From the NCBI RefSeq assembly GCF_014648075.1, contig NZ_BMQK01000001.1, positions 1 through 64,000 of the forward strand: 64,000 bases of DNA, read 5' to 3'. The notes beneath the pieces are model-generated. The model made no database searches and was not told the DNA's origin. It worked only from the letters and a program-made list of their open reading frames with translations. Below, piece by piece: positions 1 to 7,771 of this stretch. The DNA is from Streptomyces ruber (GTDB lineage: Bacteria > Actinomycetota > Actinomycetes > Streptomycetales > Streptomycetaceae). Position 1 is the stretch's first letter. Each line of letters begins with the position of its first letter. The position numbers and the translations under genes were made by a program.

Positions 1-91
1 CCACCCCCCAGGTCATTGGTTCGACAGGGGGGAACAGTCATGCCGGGCCCGGAGGCCAGCGGCCCTCTTGCAGGACCGCGAAAAACATAAC

Positions 92-130
92 GGGGGGTAC
101 GTCCCTCCCCCGTGGAGGAACGTACCCCCC
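92..130 (-). terminator. Hairpin terminator of the ABC operon
   Basis: Perfect 11-bp inverted repeat (GGGGGGTACGT at 92-102, ACGTACCCCCC at 120-130) with a 17-nt loop, just downstream of the leftward ABC permease. Read leftward, the stem is followed by a T-rich tail (GTTATGTTTTT), as expected of an intrinsic terminator. Confidence 0.8.
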
Positions 131-149
131 GCGCGCACGGGCGCCGCCG

Positions 150-1142
150 TCAGGCCGTACGACGGCGGAGCAGGGCGAACGCGGCGACCGTGAGCGCGGC
201 GGCGACGGCCAGGACGATGCCGGTCTCGACGAGCTGGAGTGGCCAGAAGTGGGAGGCCGGGTGGTAGTCGCGGTAGAAGCCCACGATGTCGTGCCGGGCG
301 AGGCAGGCGGCGTCGTCCACGCAGAGCGGGTCCTCGACGCGGGCGCCGGTGGAGGTGAGGGCTCCGTCGCCCAGCACCATGTCCGTGTCCCTGTAGGGCG
401 GGTAGCCGTCCGTGCCGGTCAGCGTCTTGACCGGCCACAGGTGGGGGCGCAGGTCGCCGAGTACGTACAGGGCGGCGAACAGGCTCACGAGGGCCGTGAC
501 GAGCGCGGGCAGGGCGCGCCGCGCGAGCAGTCCGGCGAGGGCGCCGACGGCCAGGGCGAGCAGGGCGTAGGCGGTGAGCAGGGTGCCGTTGGCGATGTAG
601 ACGTTCTCCTGGTGCCACTGTCGGCCCACCGACTGCCACAGCGTGCCGTTGGCGGACCAGACCGTGCGGTGCAGCAGGGTGAGGGCGACCGTACCGGTGA
701 CGAGGAGCGCGGCCGGCACGGCGAGCTTGGCCGCGAGCCAGCGGGCCGGCGAGACCGACTGGGTCCAGGCGAGGGCCGCCGTGCCGTTCTCCAGCTCGCG
801 GCCGATCAGTGCCGCGCCCGCCCAGGCGGCGGTCAGCAGTGGCGCGAGGCTCAGCAGGCCGGTGGCGAGGGCGGACACCGTGTCGTAGCGGTTGATGGCG
901 GAGCCCGGCTGGAAGTGGCACGAGTCCACGCCGGGAGCGGTGCAGCTCTCCGGTTGGTACAGGTGCCACATTGCGTCGCCCCCCGGCCCGTACATCCACA
1001 GCAGCGCCCCGGCGGCCACGACGAGGAGCAGCACCCAGAACCACAGGGCCGAGCGGTGCAGGCGCAGCGTCGTGCGGACCAGGCCCCGGAAGGCGGTGGG
1101 CGGAGTGTCCACGGTCGTCGTCTGCACGGTCGTCGCGGTCAT
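150..1142 (-). CDS. ABC transporter permease (YtrC/D-like)
   Basis: Integral membrane subunit of 330 aa, the last gene of a leftward GntR-ATPase-permease operon. About six hydrophobic segments are visible, the first near residue 25 (WFWVLLLVVAAGALLWMYG) and the last at the C-terminus, with a large extracytoplasmic loop containing three cysteines between the first two. The ATG overlaps the stop of the ATPase gene (ATGA), so translation is probably coupled. The pairing with a YtrA-type GntR regulator suggests an exporter induced by envelope stress or a cell-wall-active compound; the substrate cannot be read from sequence. Confidence 0.85.
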   Translation of the reverse strand: MTATTVQTTTVDTPPTAFRGLVRTTLRLHRSALWFWVLLLVVAAGALLWMYGPGGDAMWHLYQPESCTAPGVDSCHFQPGSAINRYDTVSALATGLLSLAPLLTAAWAGAALIGRELENGTAALAWTQSVSPARWLAAKLAVPAALLVTGTVALTLLHRTVWSANGTLWQSVGRQWHQENVYIANGTLLTAYALLALAVGALAGLLARRALPALVTALVSLFAALYVLGDLRPHLWPVKTLTGTDGYPPYRDTDMVLGDGALTSTGARVEDPLCVDDAACLARHDIVGFYRDYHPASHFWPLQLVETGIVLAVAAALTVAAFALLRRRTA

Positions 1143-2035
1143 GCGGCGGCCTCCTCGGGGGCGTCGGTCAGGGTGAGGGCCGGGGCGTCCGGTGCGCGGA
1201 GGTGGGCGAGGACCAGTTCCTCCAGCGTCGGTTCGCTGCTCGTCAGGCCCGCGCCGACCGGGCCGCGCGGGCGGACGAGCGCGGTGAGCTGACGGCCCGT
1301 CACACGTGACTCGACCACCGTGTGCGGGGCGAGGTCGCCGTGGGGACCGGTGACGAGGGCGTGCGCGGCGAGCAGGTCGTCGACGGGGCCCGCGAGCCGG
1401 ACCCGGCCGCCGCCGAGGAGCAGCAGGTGGTCGCAGGAGCCCTCCAGCTCGGCGATCACGTGCGAGGACATCACGACGGTCGTGCCGTGCTCGGCGGCGT
1501 CCGCCATCAGGGCGCCCATGAGCTGGTGGCGCGCGAGGGGGTCCAGGTCGGCCATCGGCTCGTCCAGGAGCAGCAGTCTGGGCCGCTTGCCGAGGGCCAG
1601 GGCGAGGGCGACGCGGGTGCGCTGGCCGCCGGAGAGGGTGCGGACCTTGGCGTCCGGGGCGAGGCCGCCGTCCGCGACGATGCGCCCGGCGGTGGCCGCG
1701 TCCCAGCGCCGGGGGTTGAGGTCCCGGCCCATGCGCAGGGTCTCGGCGACGGTGAGCTGGGGGTGCAGGGGCTTGTCCTGGGCGACGTACGCGATCTGCT
1801 CGCGGGCCGCCGCCGGGGTCGTGCCGAGCACGGTGACCGTGCCCTCGGTGGGCCGCAGCAGTCCGGCCGCGAGGGCGAGCAGGGTCGACTTGCCCGCGCC
1901 GTTCGGCCCGGCGAGCGCGCACACGCGTCCCGTCGGCAGCCGGAAGTCGCACCCGTGCAGCGCCCGCCTGCTCCGTCTGCCCCGCCCACCGAACGTCCTG
2001 CCCAGTCCGGCCGCCTCGATGGCGGTGTCGGTCAT
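1139..2035 (-). CDS. ABC transporter ATP-binding protein
   Basis: Cytoplasmic ATPase of 298 aa. It has a Walker A motif (GPNGAGKST, near residue 43), a signature motif (LSGGQRTRVALALAL), Walker B (LLLLDEPMADLDP) and a switch histidine (MSSHV). The roughly 80 residues after the ATPase fold are typical of exporters of the CcmA/YtrB type. The start overlaps the stop of the GntR gene and the stop overlaps the permease start, so the three genes form one tightly coupled operon. It should energise the permease; substrate unknown. Confidence 0.92.
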   Translation of the reverse strand: MTDTAIEAAGLGRTFGGRGRRSRRALHGCDFRLPTGRVCALAGPNGAGKSTLLALAAGLLRPTEGTVTVLGTTPAAAREQIAYVAQDKPLHPQLTVAETLRMGRDLNPRRWDAATAGRIVADGGLAPDAKVRTLSGGQRTRVALALALGKRPRLLLLDEPMADLDPLARHQLMGALMADAAEHGTTVVMSSHVIAELEGSCDHLLLLGGGRVRLAGPVDDLLAAHALVTGPHGDLAPHTVVESRVTGRQLTALVRPRGPVGAGLTSSEPTLEELVLAHLRAPDAPALTLTDAPEEAAA

Positions 2036-2433
2036 GTCGTGTCCCCCTTGCCGTGGTCGTGCGGGAAGTGCTGGTCCAGTACGGAGGTGAGGAGCGCCGC
2101 CACGTCGTCCCGTTCGAGTCCGGCAGCGCGGGCCCGGTCCGCCCAGGCGTCGAGCTCCGCGCGGAGCGGGGAGTCGGCCGGGGCGGAGCCCAGGGACCTC
2201 CGTACGAAGGTGCCGAGGCCGCGGCGGGCTTCGACGAGGCCCTCGCGCTCCAGCTCCCGGTAGGCCTTGAGCACGGTGTTCGGATTGATCGCGGTGGCCT
2301 CCACGACCTCGCGGGCCGTGGGCAGCTTGTCGCCTGGCCGCAGCAGGCCCAGGCGCAGGGCCTGTTTGGTCTGCTGGACGATCTGTACGTAGGTGGCGAC
2401 GCCACTGCGTCTGTCGATGCGGTACTCGACCAC
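2032..2433 (-). CDS. GntR family regulator, YtrA subfamily
   Basis: DNA-binding repressor of about 133 aa with an N-terminal winged helix (YVQIVQQTKQALRLGLLRPG, then TAREVVEATAINPNTVLKAYRELEREGLV) and only a short helical C-terminal tail, the layout of YtrA-type GntR proteins. The frame is open further upstream, but that stretch is low-complexity and runs through a long palindrome, so I place the start at the GTG of VVEYRIDRRSG; a GTG three codons upstream is possible. It heads the ABC operon and probably autoregulates through the palindrome at 2440-2477. Confidence 0.85.
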   Translation of the reverse strand: MVEYRIDRRSGVATYVQIVQQTKQALRLGLLRPGDKLPTAREVVEATAINPNTVLKAYRELEREGLVEARRGLGTFVRRSLGSAPADSPLRAELDAWADRARAAGLERDDVAALLTSVLDQHFPHDHGKGDTT

Positions 2434-2439
2434 TCGCTC

Positions 2440-2477
2440 CACCACCCTTTCACTAATTGAGTAGTGAAAGGGTGGTG
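2440..2477. promoter_or_regulatory. 38-bp palindrome, probable GntR operator
   Basis: Perfect 16-bp arms (CACCACCCTTTCACTA and its complement) around a 6-bp spacer (attgag), 7 bp upstream of the chosen GntR start. The position over the promoter and 5' leader of the GntR-ABC operon suggests an autoregulatory operator. The inner part, CTTTCACTA-N6-TAGTGAAAG, is the likely core. Confidence 0.7.
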
Positions 2478-2513
2478 CAAGGGAGGGGGCGGGGTGGTGC
2501 AAGGGAGGGGGCG
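2470..2513. repeat. Tandem 22-bp direct repeat
   Basis: Two exact adjacent copies of a G-rich 22-bp unit (begins gggtggtgcaag, ends gagggggcg) at 2470-2491 and 2492-2513. The first overlaps the outer arm of the GntR operator palindrome. It lies between the GntR promoter and the mshD stop. No coding function is visible. Confidence 0.8.
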
Positions 2514-2562
2514 GCGTCAAGCTCGCCGTCCCCTCGGGGGTGTTCGCGGTATTCCGTACCGG

Positions 2563-3489
2563 TCAGCTCTCGGTGCGGTACATCAGGTCCGTCTCGTGCG
2601 TGACGAAGCCGAGCCGCTCGTACACGGTCACCGCGGCCTTGTTGTCCGCGTCGACGTACAGCATCGCGGTCGGCAGGCCCCGGCCGGCCAGGTGGCGCAG
2701 GCCGATGGTGGTCAGGGCCCGCCCGAGGCCGCCGCCCTGGGCCTCGGGGCGCACGCCGACCACGTACACCTCGCCGAGTCCCTCCTGCTCGTGCACCTTG
2801 GTCCAGTGGAAGCCGATCACCTCCCCGCCGCGCTCGGCGAGGAAGAAGCCGGCCGGGTCGAACCACGGCTCCGCCTTGCGGTCGTCGAGGTCGCGCTGGG
2901 TCAGGGAGCCCTGCTCGGGGTGGTGGGCGAAGGCCTCGGCGTTCACCGCGAGCCAGGCGGCGTCGTCCTTGCCGGGGACGAAGGCGCGGACCGTGACGCC
3001 CTCGGGCAGCGCCGGCTCCGGCGGGTCGAAGCCGTCCAGCGGGCGGCGCATCTGGCGCAGCTCGCGGAACAGGGTGAGGCCCAGGACCTGCGCGAGGTGC
3101 CGGGCGGCGGGGTGCCCGCCGTGCGCCCAGACCCGTACCCGCTTGCCGGACTCGGCGAGCAGCGCGGCGCCGAGGGCCCGCCCGTGGCCGCGTCCCCGGT
3201 GGGCGGGGTGGACGACGAGCTCGGCGGCCGGGGCCTCCACCGGGTCGGTGTCCTCCAGCTGGGCGTAGCCGACGAGGGTGTCGTTCGAGGTGAGCAGCAG
3301 GTGCCGGACGCCCGCCCGCGCGCCGCCGCGCAGCTGGAGCCGGCCCTGCTCGGACACCGCCATCTGACCGTCGGCCCCGGCCGCCTCCGTGAGCAGGGCG
3401 GACACGGCCTCGATCTGGTCGGCGCTCGGCGTGGTGAGGCTTTCGATGCTGCGGGCGGGGCCCTGGGGAGCGGTGTCGTGGCTGGTCAT
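2563..3489 (-). CDS. mshD: Mycothiol synthase (acetyltransferase)
   Basis: Catalyses the last step of mycothiol biosynthesis, acetylation of Cys-GlcN-Ins by acetyl-CoA. The 308-aa protein has two tandem GNAT folds; acetyl-CoA binding loops appear as HRGRGHGRALGAAL near residue 115 and QGGGLGRAL near residue 255. The C-terminal half matches MshD signatures (GFHWTKVH, YVVGVRPEAQG, LYVDADNKAAVTVYERLGF). The ATG of MTSHDTAP fits the family length of about 300 aa; the frame is open for about 30 codons upstream. mshA of the same pathway lies about 45 kb away. Confidence 0.93.
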   Translation of the reverse strand: MTSHDTAPQGPARSIESLTTPSADQIEAVSALLTEAAGADGQMAVSEQGRLQLRGGARAGVRHLLLTSNDTLVGYAQLEDTDPVEAPAAELVVHPAHRGRGHGRALGAALLAESGKRVRVWAHGGHPAARHLAQVLGLTLFRELRQMRRPLDGFDPPEPALPEGVTVRAFVPGKDDAAWLAVNAEAFAHHPEQGSLTQRDLDDRKAEPWFDPAGFFLAERGGEVIGFHWTKVHEQEGLGEVYVVGVRPEAQGGGLGRALTTIGLRHLAGRGLPTAMLYVDADNKAAVTVYERLGFVTHETDLMYRTES

Positions 3490-3683
3490 GACTATGAGGG
3501 TAGGCCCGGTGGGGTGCGCGGGGACAGCATGGGGATGCGCCCGGGCGCGGTGACCGTCCCCGGTGGTCACCCGTCCGTAACCCGGCACCCCCTGTCGCGC
3601 TACGCGCGTTGACCTTAGGCTGCGCCGGACGGGTCCTTACGCCCCGTTCGCTCATCGCACACTCGTATCCTCCAGGGGAGCAG

Positions 3684-5504
3684 ATGTCAGCCGCCACACC
3701 TCGCCCGGAACGCCGCGGACGGCGTACGCGCCGCCTGCTCGCCGGGGCCGCCGGTATCGCCACCGTCGGCGCCCTCGTCGCCGCGCTCCCGGCCTCCGCC
3801 GGTGAGACGAAGGCGCACGGCCACGGCAAGCCCGGTCCCGCGTGGCCCGGCCGCTACCAGGACGTGCAGCTGCTGTCCTTCAACGACCTGCACGGCAACC
3901 TGGAGCCGCCGTCCGGCTCCTCCGGGCGCGTCACGCACCGGCACGAGGACGGCACGACGGAGACCGTGGACGCGGGCGGCGTCGAGTACCTGGCGACGCA
4001 CCTGCGCGAGGCGCGCAAGGGCAACGGGTACTCGGTCACCGCGGCCGGCGGCGACATGGTCGGCGCCTCCCCGCTGCTGTCGGGCCTCTTCCACGACGAG
4101 CCCACCATCGAGGCGCTGAACAAGCTGGACCTCGACGTGACGAGCGTCGGCAACCACGAGTTCGACGAGGGCGCCAGGGAACTGGCCCGGCTGCAGAACG
4201 GCGGCTGCCACCCCACCGACGGCTGCTACGAGAAGAAGAGGTTCAAGGGCGCCGACTTCCCGTACCTCGCGGCGAACGTGCTGGACGAGAAGACCGGGAA
4301 GCCCGTCCTCAAGCCGTACTGGGTGTGGAAGAAGAACGGCGTCAAGGTCGGCTTCATCGGGGTCACCCTGGAGGACACGCCGGGCGTCGTCTCCGCCGAG
4401 GGCGTCAAGGGCCTGAAGTTCAAGGACGAGGTCGAGACGATCGACAGGTACGCCAAGGAGCTGGAGCGCCAGGGCGTCAAGTCGGTCGTCGCGCTGATCC
4501 ACGAGGGCGGCCAGCCCGCCTCGTCGTCGTACAACTACGACTGCGACTCCCCGGGCGCCGGCGACGGCATCTCCGGGCCGATCGTGGAGATCGCCAAGAA
4601 CATCACGCCGAAGGTCGACGCGCTCGTCACCGGCCACACGCACAACGCGTACGTCTGCACGATCGACGACCCGGCGGGCAAGCCGCGCACGGTCACCTCG
4701 GCCGCGTCCTTCGGCCGTCTCTACACGGACACGACGCTGACGTACGACCGCTGGACCGGCGACATCGCCCGTACGTCCGTGAAGTCCGCGAACCACGTGG
4801 TCACCCGGGACGTCGAGAAGGCGCCCGACATGACCCGGCTGATCGACAAGTGGAGCGAACTCGCCGCCCCGATCGGCAACCGCGCCATCGGCCACATCTC
4901 GGGCGACATCGGCAACTCCGGTACGGAGTCCCCGCTCGGCGACCTGATCGCGGACGCGCAGCTCGCCTACGGCAAGGAGCTGGACCCGGAGACCGACCTC
5001 GCGCTGATGAACCCGGGCGGCATCCGGGCCCCGCTCACCTACGCGGCCTCGGGCGCCGAGGGCGACGGCGTGGTGACCTACGCGGAGGGCTTCACGGTCC
5101 AGCCGTTCGCCAACACGGTGAACCTGCAGACCTACACGGGCGCCCAGCTCGTGCAGGTGCTCAAGGAGCAGGTGAGCGGCTCCAACGCGGCCTCGCCGAA
5201 GGTCCTCCAGGTGTCGGCCAATCTGACGTACACCCTCGACCTGACGAAGTCGGGCGCCGACCGGGTGGTCACCGACTCGATCCGGCTGAACGGTGAGCCC
5301 GTCGACGAGACGGCCACCTACCGGGTCGCGATGAACAGCTTCCTCGCGGGCGGCGGCGACGGCTTCACCACGCTGGGCGCGGGCACGGACCCGCTGGTCG
5401 GCGCGGACGACCTCACGGCGCTGGAGCGGTACCTGCTGGCGAACTCCTCGGCGGACAGCCCGCTGGCGCCTCCGGCTGCGGACCGGATCACGATCGTCGG
5501 CTGA
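3684..5504 (+). CDS. Secreted bifunctional metallophosphatase/5'-nucleotidase
   Basis: A 606-aa exported enzyme likely to hydrolyse extracellular nucleotides. It starts with an Arg-rich region and hydrophobic segment ending PASAG (signal peptide, about residues 1-37). The metallophosphatase domain shows FNDLHGN, GGDMVG, GNHEFDEG and GHTHNAY metal-ligand motifs. The C-terminal 5'-nucleotidase domain shows MNPGGIR and GGGDGF of the substrate pocket. The ATG at 3684 has a clear ribosome site (aggggag, 3674-3680). It is divergent from mshD and convergent with the pectinase gene. Confidence 0.92.
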   Translation: MSAATPRPERRGRRTRRLLAGAAGIATVGALVAALPASAGETKAHGHGKPGPAWPGRYQDVQLLSFNDLHGNLEPPSGSSGRVTHRHEDGTTETVDAGGVEYLATHLREARKGNGYSVTAAGGDMVGASPLLSGLFHDEPTIEALNKLDLDVTSVGNHEFDEGARELARLQNGGCHPTDGCYEKKRFKGADFPYLAANVLDEKTGKPVLKPYWVWKKNGVKVGFIGVTLEDTPGVVSAEGVKGLKFKDEVETIDRYAKELERQGVKSVVALIHEGGQPASSSYNYDCDSPGAGDGISGPIVEIAKNITPKVDALVTGHTHNAYVCTIDDPAGKPRTVTSAASFGRLYTDTTLTYDRWTGDIARTSVKSANHVVTRDVEKAPDMTRLIDKWSELAAPIGNRAIGHISGDIGNSGTESPLGDLIADAQLAYGKELDPETDLALMNPGGIRAPLTYAASGAEGDGVVTYAEGFTVQPFANTVNLQTYTGAQLVQVLKEQVSGSNAASPKVLQVSANLTYTLDLTKSGADRVVTDSIRLNGEPVDETATYRVAMNSFLAGGGDGFTTLGAGTDPLVGADDLTALERYLLANSSADSPLAPPAADRITIVG

Positions 5505-5515
5505 CGGCGACATGA

Positions 5516-5558
5516 CGGCGAAGTCCCCCGCCTCCGGAAGGAGCGGGGGACTTCGCCG
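5516..5558. terminator. Bidirectional terminator hairpin
   Basis: Perfect 16-bp arms (CGGCGAAGTCCCCCGC at 5516-5531 and its complement at 5543-5558) with an 11-nt loop, between the convergent nucleotidase and pectinase genes. Confidence 0.85.
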
Positions 5559-5575
5559 TACTCGGGTCCCGGGGG

Positions 5576-7654
5576 TCAGGACGCCGTCGGCGTCCAGTCC
5601 CCCAGCCAGACCGCGACCTCCTGGCCGGCGGCCTGCGAGTCCGTCAGGTGCGGACGGTTGCTGCTCGCGGCGCCCGAGCCGGGACCGGTGTTCCGGTACT
5701 CGGCGAACCGGTCGTCCTTCCACGAGAAGCCGCTCATGTCGGTCCACGGCGTGGACTTGATCGCGGCGCTCAGCGTGCTCTCGCGGACGGTGGTCTGCGG
5801 GTCCAGCGCGGCGTCGCCGCCCGCGTGCCAGGGACGGCCCAGGTAGAAGCTGGACGCGGACACGTCGCCGTTCACGGTGGACCGGTTGATCAGGAAGCCC
5901 TTGCGGTTCGCGGCCGTGCTGGGCGCGGTGACGTACCCGCCGGACGACCCGTCCCAGCGCTTCTTCAGCGTCAGGACCGACCGGTCGATCACCGCGGTGG
6001 CCCGCCCGAAGACGAAGTCGACGTTGCCGGTGACGTACGAGTTGGTCAGGTAGACCCGGCCCGGCCTGTCCTTGGCCGCGGTGTCCAGGAGCAGGGTGTC
6101 CTGGTCGCCGTTGACGATGACCGAGTCGAGGAACACCTTGTCGGCGGCGGTGCGCAGGGCGACCGCCTGGTGCCCGCTCAGGCTCTGGTTCCTCGCCTCG
6201 TCGAAGTCGTTGGTGATGGTGAGGTTGCGGGCCTGGAAGTCGTCGGCCTCCACGGCGACGGTGGCGCTGCCGCTGGTGCCGTACGTGCCCGAGCCGTCGG
6301 GCTTCTGTGTGCCGGCCGCGTTGTTGTACACGATCACCGTGTCGTTGCGGCTGCCGCCGGTGCCCCGGATGGTGACGTGCGGCTTGTTCGAGGGCACCTT
6401 GACCAGCTCCCGGTAGGTGCCCGGCCTGACGGCGATCACCACGCGGGAGGGGTTGTTCGCGGGCACGGCGTTCACGGCGGCCTGGACGGTCGTGTACTGG
6501 CCGCTGCCGTCCTTGGCGACGGTGAGGGTGGTGGCCGAGGCCGCGGCGGCGGTCGTACCGATGGTGCTGCGCGGTCCCGTACCGGACCTGACGACCGACG
6601 GCACGTCGGCGGCCGCGTCGAGCGTGTAGTCGTAGTACGACTTCGGATCGAAGGCGGTGCCGCCGCTCTCGTTGCGCCCGCTGGTACCGGAGAAGACGTT
6701 CCCGCGCTGTACGAGGGCCGCGGTGCCGTCCTTCTGCACGGGGTTCCTGAAGCCCTGGAAGTAGGAGTTCTCCAGGACCATCTTCGTGCGGCCGCGCGCG
6801 TAGTTGCCGTACGAGGAGTTGATGCCCGTCCCGGCCACGTCCTCCAGGTAGTTGTTGTAGAGGTGCGCGTGGGCGATGTTGTCGGCCGAGGGGTTGCGCT
6901 GCTCGACCTCCTGGAACCAGTTGTGGTGGATGGTCAGGTCGGCGGTGACGTTCTCCGTCCAGCCGATGCCGAAGGCCTTGTTGTTGTTGCTCAGCCGGTT
7001 CCAGGACACGGTCACGTACGTGGTGTCCTTGCGGCTGTCGATCAGCCCGTCGGCCATGCTCCGCAGGTTGTTGTGGTCGATCCACACGTGGTGGGCGCCG
7101 TCCATCTGGACGGCGTCGAAGTCGTGGTCCTTGTCGTTCCAGGTGCCCTGGTACGTGTCCCGGATCGTGAGGTTCCGGATGATCACGTTGTGGACGCCCT
7201 CGCCGAGGAAGAACCCGCCGCCGACGATCTGCCCCGAGGTCCCCGAGCCCACGATCGTCTTGTCGGAGGCGACCCTGATCTCCCGGCCGACCGGGTTGAT
7301 GTCGATGGCCGCCGCGACGACGATCACGTACGGCTCGGCGGCGGTCGCGTACTTCTCCAGGTCCGCCTGGGTCCTCACGGTGACGGTCCGGCCGCCCCGC
7401 CCGCCGTACGTCCCGTCCTGCCCCAGGGCGTCGACCGACGCGAAGCCGTCGGCCACGTCGCTCGCCCACGCGGGCGCCGCGGCGACGGCGGCCGCGGCGG
7501 CCCGCGCCTGCACGCCCTCCTCGACGACTCCCGACACGTCGCCGGACGCCGGCGTCGCGGCGAGGACCAGCGCCAGCGGGACGCCGGCCATCAGGGGGGC
7601 GGTGCTCCGTCTGCGGTGCAGTGTCCTGCCGCGGATCTCAGTCATGCGCGCCAT
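5576..7654 (-). CDS. Secreted pectate lyase-pectinesterase fusion
   Basis: A 692-aa secreted enzyme joining two pectin-degrading activities. After a signal peptide (about residues 1-38, ending ATPASG) comes a polysaccharide lyase family 1 beta-helix (roughly 65-345; DAVQMDGAHHVWIDHN, VTVSWNRLSNNNKA, HHNWF). A short Ala/Thr linker leads to a carbohydrate esterase family 8 domain (roughly 370-690) with GDQDTLLLD, GNVDFVFG and LGRPW catalytic motifs. De-esterification by CE8 would expose galacturonate for the lyase. A GGAG ribosome site sits 8 nt before the first ATG. Both domains look intact. Confidence 0.93.
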   Translation of the reverse strand: MARMTEIRGRTLHRRRSTAPLMAGVPLALVLAATPASGDVSGVVEEGVQARAAAAAVAAAPAWASDVADGFASVDALGQDGTYGGRGGRTVTVRTQADLEKYATAAEPYVIVVAAAIDINPVGREIRVASDKTIVGSGTSGQIVGGGFFLGEGVHNVIIRNLTIRDTYQGTWNDKDHDFDAVQMDGAHHVWIDHNNLRSMADGLIDSRKDTTYVTVSWNRLSNNNKAFGIGWTENVTADLTIHHNWFQEVEQRNPSADNIAHAHLYNNYLEDVAGTGINSSYGNYARGRTKMVLENSYFQGFRNPVQKDGTAALVQRGNVFSGTSGRNESGGTAFDPKSYYDYTLDAAADVPSVVRSGTGPRSTIGTTAAAASATTLTVAKDGSGQYTTVQAAVNAVPANNPSRVVIAVRPGTYRELVKVPSNKPHVTIRGTGGSRNDTVIVYNNAAGTQKPDGSGTYGTSGSATVAVEADDFQARNLTITNDFDEARNQSLSGHQAVALRTAADKVFLDSVIVNGDQDTLLLDTAAKDRPGRVYLTNSYVTGNVDFVFGRATAVIDRSVLTLKKRWDGSSGGYVTAPSTAANRKGFLINRSTVNGDVSASSFYLGRPWHAGGDAALDPQTTVRESTLSAAIKSTPWTDMSGFSWKDDRFAEYRNTGPGSGAASSNRPHLTDSQAAGQEVAVWLGDWTPTAS

Positions 7655-7771
7655 GCGCCGAACTCCGTTCCGTGCGGGGGGATGGGGGCCCGTGGTGCGG
7701 GGCGGGCCGTCCCTTGGTGGGAGCCGGGCGCGGAAAGGTTGCCGGGCTCGGGAAGAGGAGTCCGGGGCGCG

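Noticed and set aside
1..60. GGTTCGA motif near the left edge, possible tRNA T-arm
   Set aside because: The flanking bases do not form a T-stem, and no acceptor stem or CCA-proximal pairing can be built.
3687..7469. Very long open frame on the minus strand
   Set aside because: It is antisense to the nucleotidase and out of frame with the pectinase, with Arg/Gly-rich composition and no motif; both real genes have clear domains.
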